64,000 bases of DNA from Phymorhynchus buccinoides (lineage: Eukaryota > Mollusca > Gastropoda > Neogastropoda > Raphitomidae). The stretch spans positions 26,237,107 to 26,301,106 of the forward strand of contig CM065704.1 in assembly GCA_017654935.2 (NCBI GenBank). The letters run 5' to 3'. Of the stretch, positions 57,696-64,000 are shown piece after piece. Made by a program: the position numbers and the translations under genes. The notes beneath the pieces were generated by a model that saw only the letters and a list, made by a program, of their open reading frames with translations, was not told where the DNA came from and did no database searches. Numbering within the stretch: position 1 is the stretch's first letter; every line of letters begins with the position of its first letter.

Positions 57696-58568
57696 CAGGG
57701 TTCGTACAGATCTGTGTAAAAAATTATTCCAGGACTTTTCCAGGAAGAGTTTACTAAATTTCAAGGACTCAATCTGGCATACCGGTCAATGTCGGTTTCG
57801 TTCCCGCCTGAGTTGCTTGTGCTTCTGGCCTTGACAATGGACTTTTTAAAGCACTCTCGCCCATGCTGGCGATGTCAAAGTTCTTTTTGCATACTGTGCA
57901 ATTAGCTTTCAATTTTGAACCATGTGTTGACTACTTTCTCCATTCTTCTTCTTCTTCGCTGTGCGTGGCCACAATCAACTCTTTAATTATTTTGCCACGG
58001 AACCGTTCTTCCATTTTACCGGAAGACGGAAGTACGGCAAAGGGAAGTAACTTCAGCGGCAGACAACTCGCGCAAATGTCGTCTGCTATGATCGTGATAT
58101 CGGTATGATCTTGAAATGTGGTTTTTTTCTTTTGAATTTAGTTTTAACTTTCAATATTTTTTGTGGAGGACAGATTTTGACTTTGATGGATTGAGATTAA
58201 GAACATGGTCAGACAATTTTTAAAATTCCAGGACTTTTCCATGAGATTTGGGGCATTTGCTGTTTTTCAAGCACTTTTGAAGCCCTGGAAAAGGCCATGT
58301 CAATTTCCCAGGACTTTTCAAGGACCTTGTATGAACTGAGCGAAAATGGTGTTTTACGTCCTCTTGGTCTGAATCAGACACATACGGGACATTTGTAAAT
58401 ACAAATATGGTGGGAACAATACTGGAGGCAATGCCCGGAGGCAGTACGAAACCAGTAAAGTCCCGATTTTTTTTATAATTAATACAGATAGGTGTAGCGG
58501 TGACCACGCCTCGGTTAAACCTCATCGGCTATGGCACCGCCACAAGTGTGTCCCTTGTATGAACCCTG
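57696..58568 (-). mobile_element. hAT-like non-autonomous element with zinc-finger relic
   Basis: Ends CAGGGTTCGTACA and TGTATGAACCCTG. On the minus strand from 58,014 an ATG frame reads MEERFRGKIIKELIVATHSE, runs into EEEEWRK and a TAG, then continues in the same frame with ANCTVCKKNFDIASMGESAL, a C-x2-C finger typical of hAT-like transposase N-termini. The element also contains the interspersed repeat at 58,345-58,552. Target duplication not evident. Confidence 0.72.
58345..58552 (-). repeat. Dispersed 210-bp repeat inside hAT-like element
   Basis: Minus-strand match to 7,556-7,765, an insertion independent of the large duplication. Confidence 0.7.
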
Positions 58569-58835
58569 GGTTTAGGTGGCTTTTATTAGGGCAACTGTGA
58601 CAGACAAGAATGAAACAGAAGTTGTGCATTGAAAGAAATCGTGTTTCTAAACCAATATTTGTTACTTATGGGCCCCCCCCCCCAAAAAAAAAAGCTCCGG
58701 GTAAAAAAACCTACAAATGCGAGCAACGCGAAACAATTACCAAAACAAAGACAAATTAATCGACTGTCGCTGAAAATGAAAAACCATATAAGATTTGTTT
58801 TCATGGATCTTGTAATTATGGCATTAACACATTCG

Positions 58836-61800
58836 TGAAGCGTGCATAGTAGAGAATGGGTTAAAAAGAACTGGAATGACAGAGAGTGTGAAGTGTGCAT
58901 AGTAGAGAATGGGTTAAAAAGAACTGGAATGACAGAGAGTGTGAAGTGTGCATAGTAGAGAATGGGTTAAAAAGAACTGGAATGACAGAGAGTGTGAAGT
59001 GTGCATAGTAGAGAATGGGTTAAAAAGAACTGGAATGACACAGAGTGTGAAGTGTGCATAGTAGAGAATGGGTTAAAAAGAACTGGAATGACACAGAGTG
59101 TGAAGTGTGCATAGTAGAGAATGGGTTAAAAAGAACTGAAATGACACAGAGTGTGAAGTGTGCATAGTAGAGAATGGGTTAAAAAGAACTGGAATGACAC
59201 AGAGTGTGAAGTGTGCATAGTAGAGAATGGGTTAAAAAGAATTGGAATGACACAGAGTGTGAAGTGTGCATGGTAGAGAATGGGTTAAAAAGAACTGGAA
59301 TGACAGAGTGTGAAGTGTGCATAGTAGAGAATGGGTTAAAAAGAACTGGAAGGACACAGAGTGTGAAGTGTGCATGGTAGAGAATGGGTTAAAAAGAACT
59401 GGAATGACAGAGAGTGTGAAGTGTGCATAGTAGAGAATGGGTTAAAAAGAATTGGAATGACACAGAGTGTGAAGTGTGCATAGTAGAGAATGGGTTAAAA
59501 AGAACTGGAAGGACACAGAGTGTGAAGTGTGCATAGTAGAGAATGGGTTAAAAAGAATTGGAATGACAGAGAGTGTGAAGTGTGCATAGTAGAGAATGGG
59601 TTAAAAAGAACTGAAATGACAGAGAGTGTGAAGTGTGCATAGTAGAGAATGGGTTAAAAAGAACTGAAATGACAGAGAGTGTGAAGTGTGCATAGTAGAG
59701 AATGGATTAAAAAGAATTGGAATGACAGAGTGTGAAGTGTGCATAGTAGAGAATGGGTTAAAAAGAACTGAAATGACACAGAGTGTGAAGTGTGCATAGT
59801 AGAGAATGGGTTAAAAAGAACTGGAATGACACAGAGTGTGAAGTGTGCATAGTAGAGAATGGGTTAAAAAGAACTGGAATGACACAGAGTGTGAAGTGTG
59901 CATGGTAGAGAATGGGTTAAAAAGAACTGGAATGACACAGAGTGTGAAGTGTGCATAGTAGAGAATGGGTTAAAAAGAACTGGAATGACAGAGAGTGTGA
60001 AGTGTGCATAGTAGAGAATGGGTTAAACAGAACTGGAAGGACACAGAGTGTGAAGTGTGCATGGTAGAGAATGGGTTAAAAAGAACTGGAATGACACAGA
60101 GTGTGAAGTGTGCATAGTAGAGAATGGGTTAAAAAGAACTGGAATGACACAGAGTGTGAAGTGTGCATAGTAGAGAATGGGTTAAAAAGAACTGAAATGA
60201 CACAGAGTGTGAAGTGTGCATAGTAGAGAATGGGTTAAAAAGAACTGGAATGACACAGAGTGTGAAGTGTGCATAGTAGAGAATGGGTTAAAAAGAATTG
60301 GAATGACACAGAGTGTGAAGTGTGCATAGTAGAGAATGGGTTAAAAAGAACTGGAATGACACAGAGTGTGAAGTGTGCATGGTAGAGAATGGGTTAAAAA
60401 GAACTGGAATGACAGAGTGTGAAGTGTGCATAGTAGAGAATGGGTTAAAAAGAACTGGAATGACACAGAGTGTGAAGTGTGCATAGTAGAGAATGGGTTA
60501 AAAAGAACTGGAATGACACAGAGTGTGAAGTGTGCATAGTAGAGAATGGGTTAAAAAGAACTGGAATGACACAGAGTGTGAAGTGTGCATAGTAGAGAAT
60601 GGGTTAAAAAGAACTGGAATGACACAGAGTGTGAAGTGTGCATAGTAGAGAATGGGTTAAAAAGAACTGGAATGACACAGAGTGTGAAGTGTGCATGGTA
60701 GAGAATGGGTTAAAAAGAACTGAAATGACACAGAGTGTGAAGTGTGCATAGTAGAGAATGGGTTAAAAAGAACTGGAATGACACAGAGTGTGAAGTGTGC
60801 ATAGTAGAGAATGGGTTAAAAAGAACTGGAATGACACAGAGTGTGAAGTGTGCATAGTAGAGAATGGGTTAAAAAGAATTGGAATGACACAGAGTGTGAA
60901 GTGTGCATAGTAGAGAATGGGTTAAAAAGAACTGGAATGACACAGAGTGTGAAGTGTGCATGGTTGAGAATGGGTTAAAAAGAACTGGAATGACACAGAG
61001 TGTGAAGTGTGCATAGTAGAGAATGGGTTAAAAAGAACTGGAATGACACAGAGTGTGAAGTGTGCATAGTAGAGAATGGGTTAAAAAGAACTGGAATGAC
61101 ACAGAGTGTGAAGTGTGCATAGTAGAGAATGGGTTAAAAAGAACTGGAATGACACAGAGTGTGAAGTGTGCATAGTAGAGAATGGGTTAAAAAGAACTGG
61201 AATGACAGAGAGTGTGAAGTGTGCATAGTAGAGAATGGGTTAAAAAGAATTGGAATGACAGAGAGTGTGAAGTGTGCATAGTAGAGAATGGGTTAAAAAG
61301 AACTGAAATGACACAGAGTGTGAAGTGTGCATGGTAGAGAATGGGTTAAAAAGAACTGGAATGACAGAGTGTGAAGTGTGCATAGTAGAGAATGGGTTAA
61401 AAAGAACTGGAATGACAGAGTGTGAAGTGTGCATAGTAGAGAATGGGTTAAAAAGAACTGGAATGACACAGAGTGTGAAGTGTGCATAGTAGAGAATGGG
61501 TTAAAAAGAACTGAAATGACAGAGAGTGTGAAGTGTGCATAGTAGAGAATGGGTTAAAAAGAACTGGAATGACACAGAGTGTGAAGTGTGCATAGTAGAG
61601 AATGGGTTAAAAAGAACTGGAATGACACAGAGTGTGAAGTGTGCATGGTAGAGAATGGGTTAAAAAGAACTGGAAGGACACAGAGTGTGAAGTGTGCATA
61701 GTAGAGAATGGGTTAAAAAGAACTGGAATGACAGAGTGTGAAGTGTGCATAGTAGAGAATGGGTTAAACAGAACTGGAAGGACACAGAGTGTGAAGTGTG

Positions 61801-64000
61801 CATGGTAGAGAATGGGTTAAAAAGAACTGGAAGGACACAGAGTGTGAAGTGTGCATAGTAGAGAATGGGTTAAAAAGAACTGGAATGACACAGAGTGTGA
61901 AGTGTGCATAGTAGAGAATGGGTTAAAAAGAACTGAAATGACACAGAGTGTGAAGTGTGCATAGTAGAGAATGGGTTAAAAAGAACTGAAATGACACAGA
62001 GTGTGAAGTGTGCATAGTAGAGAATGGGTTAAAAAGAACTGGAATGACACAGAGTGTGAAGTGTGCATAGTAGAGAATGGGTTAAAAAGAATTGGAATGA
62101 CACAGAGTGTGAAGTGTGCATAGTAGAGAATGGGTTAAAAAGAACTGGAAGGACACAGAGTGTGAAGTGTGCATGGTTGAGAATGGGTTAAAAAGAACTG
62201 GAATGACACAGAGTGTGAAGTGTGCATAGTAGAGAATGGGTTAAAAAGAACTGGAATGACACAGAGTGTGAAGTGTGCATAGTAGAGAATGGGTTAAAAA
62301 GAACTGGAATGACACAGAGTGTGAAGTGTGCATAGTAGAGAATGGGTTAAAAAGAACTGGAATGACATTGTTGACAGAGTGTGAAGTGTGCATAGTAGAG
62401 AATGGGTTAAAAAGAACTGAAATGACACAGAGTGTGAAGTGTGCATAGTAGAGAATGGGTTAAAAAGAACTGGAATGACACAGAGTGTGAAGTGTGCATG
62501 GTAGAGAATGGGTTAAAAAGAACTGAAAGGACACAGAGTGTGAAGTGTGCATAGTAGAGAATGGGTTAAAAAGAACTGAAATGACACAGAGTGTGAAGTG
62601 TGCATAGTAGAGAATGGGTTAAAAAGAACTGGAAGGACACAGAGTGTGAAGTGTGCATGGTAGAGAATGGGTTAAAAAGAACTGGAATGACACAGAGTGT
62701 GAAGTGTGCATAGTAGAGAATGGGTTAAAAAGAACTGGAGATGACACAGAGTGTGAAGTGTGCATTCATAGAGAATGGGTTAAAAAGAACTGGAATTCCA
62801 CAGAGTGTGAAGTGTGCATAGTAGAGAATGGGTTAAAAAGAACTGGAATGACACAGAGTGTGAAGTGTGCATAGTAGAGAATGGGTTAAAAAGAACTGAA
62901 ATGACAGAGTGTGAAGTGTGCATAGTAGAGAATGGGTTAAAAAGAACTGGAATGACACAGAGTGTGAAGTGTGCATAGTAGAGAATGGGTTAAAAAGAAA
63001 TCCTGGAATGACACAGAGTGTGAAGTGTGCATTGTAGAGAATGGGTTAAAAAGAACTGGAACTGGACACAGAGTGTGAAGTGTGCATGGTTGAGAATGGG
63101 TTAAAAAGAACTGGAATGACACAGAGTGTGAAGTGTGCATCGACAACTAGAGGTCCCTCTCATGGGTTAAAAAGAAGCCTGTGAATGTTCGTACAACAGA
63201 AAGGGCCTGTGAAGTGTGCATAGTCAGGGAGAATGGGTTTAAAAAGAACTGGAATGACACAGAGTGTGAAGTGTGCAGGCTGTAGAGAATGGGTTAAAAA
63301 GAACTGGAATGACACCCAGAGTGTGAAGATGTGTTGTTCATAGTAGAGAATGGGTTAAAAAGAACTGTTGCTGTGACACAGAGTGTGAAGTGTGCATAGT
63401 AGAGAATGGGTTAAAAAGAACTGGAATGACACAGAGTGTGAAGTGTGCATGGTAGAGACATGGGTTAAAAAGAACTGATCTACACACAGAGTGTGAAGTG
63501 TGCATGTGTAGAGAATGGGTTAAAAAGAACTGGTGAATGACACAGAGTGTGAAGTGTGCATAGTAGAGAATGGGTTAAAAAGAACTGGAAGAGACACAGA
63601 GTGTGAAGTGTGCATGGTTGAGAATGGGTTAAAAAGAACTGGAATGACAGTGAGTGTGAAGTGTGCATAGTAGAGAATGGGTTAAAAAGAACTGGAATGA
63701 CACAGAGTGTGAAGTGTGCATAGGTAGAGAATGGGTTAAAAAGAACTGGAACTTTGACACAGAGTGTGAAGTGTGCATTGTAGAGAATGGGTTAAAAAGA
63801 ACTGAAATGACACAGAGTGTGAAGTGTGCATGCCCCTGTAGAGAATGGGTTAAAAAGAACTGGAATGACACAGAGTGCCAAAAGTGTGCATGTGTAGAGA
63901 ATGGGTTAAAAAGAACTGTCATGACACAGAGTGTGAAGTGTGCATAGTAGAGAATGGGTTAAAAAGAACTGGCAATGACACAGAGTGTGAAGTGTGCAAA
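58836..64000. repeat. 53-bp satellite array, over 5.1 kb, runs off the window
   Basis: Unit GAAGTGTGCATAGTAGAGAA, then TGGGTTAAAAAGAACTGGAA, then TGACACAGAGTGT; about 97 copies. Variants: CATGGTAG for CATAGTAG, GACAGAG for GACACAG, two-base shorter units. Homogeneous to about 62,360, then increasing insertions up to the window edge, with one strongly altered unit at 63,139-63,215. Confidence 0.97.

Noticed and set aside
62653..63947. Short frames in the 53-bp satellite
   Set aside because: Repeat translation; the period is not divisible by three, and frames stay open only by chance indels.
58836..64000. CRISPR-like array
   Set aside because: Units are contiguous with no unique spacers; a eukaryotic satellite.

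Overview
The window looks like nuclear DNA of an animal, most likely a mollusc and probably a gastropod. It is AT-rich with sparse, intron-split exons, tRNA-derived SINEs, TTAA-ended and hAT-like non-autonomous DNA elements, TTAGGG-type repeats and long minisatellites. The organism call is inference; the sequence holds no species-specific marker. No CRISPR, operon or bacterial-type feature was seen.

Layout. (1) 1-14,290 ('copy A') is a near-identical copy of 37,708-51,545 ('copy B'). (2) 14,300-23,500 ('copy A-inverted') is the mirror image of about 5,020-14,290, much noisier, joined to A at a fold-back point near 14,300. (3) 23,501-24,000 is exactly 500 N, a scaffolding gap. (4) 24,001-35,896 holds the 3' part of a plus-strand p24-family cargo-receptor gene (TMED4/TMED9-like, p24 alpha). 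(5) 37,708-51,545 is copy B, the clean version of the repeat-rich stretch. (6) 50,475-55,427 is the minus-strand 3' part of a PARP14-like WWE plus ADP-ribosyltransferase gene, continuing off the right edge. (7) 58,836-64,000 is a 53-bp satellite running out of the window. The two genes converge, with about 14.6 kb of repeat-filled DNA between their ends. Copy A carries only the PARP-like terminal exon, in damaged form, and looks like a second haplotype or assembly duplicate rather than a second locus.

The two genes share a striking feature: in each, the 3' end of one exon plus adjoining non-coding DNA has been tandemly multiplied. In the p24 gene this gives seven 104-110 bp units. Four of them contain a 36-nt phase-0 block (and a fifth a 33-nt block) bounded by AG and GT, each able to add 12 (or 11) residues to the coiled coil. 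The same gene has two equal-length interchangeable terminal exons encoding the membrane span and KKLV tail. In the PARP-like gene, four partial copies of the last exon lie downstream, and all four end in a TAA that the parental exon has lost.

Everything else is mobile or simple repeat: TTAA-flanked piggyBac-like MITEs (some nested), a DNA-element group with 6-bp target duplications, two decayed elements that kept a transposase zinc-finger exon, a LINE reverse-transcriptase tail, a pogo-like MITE, SINEs, fold-back elements and micro/minisatellites. Sequence quality drops in about 10,860-23,500 and 24,001-29,300, so frameshifts there may be errors rather than mutations.
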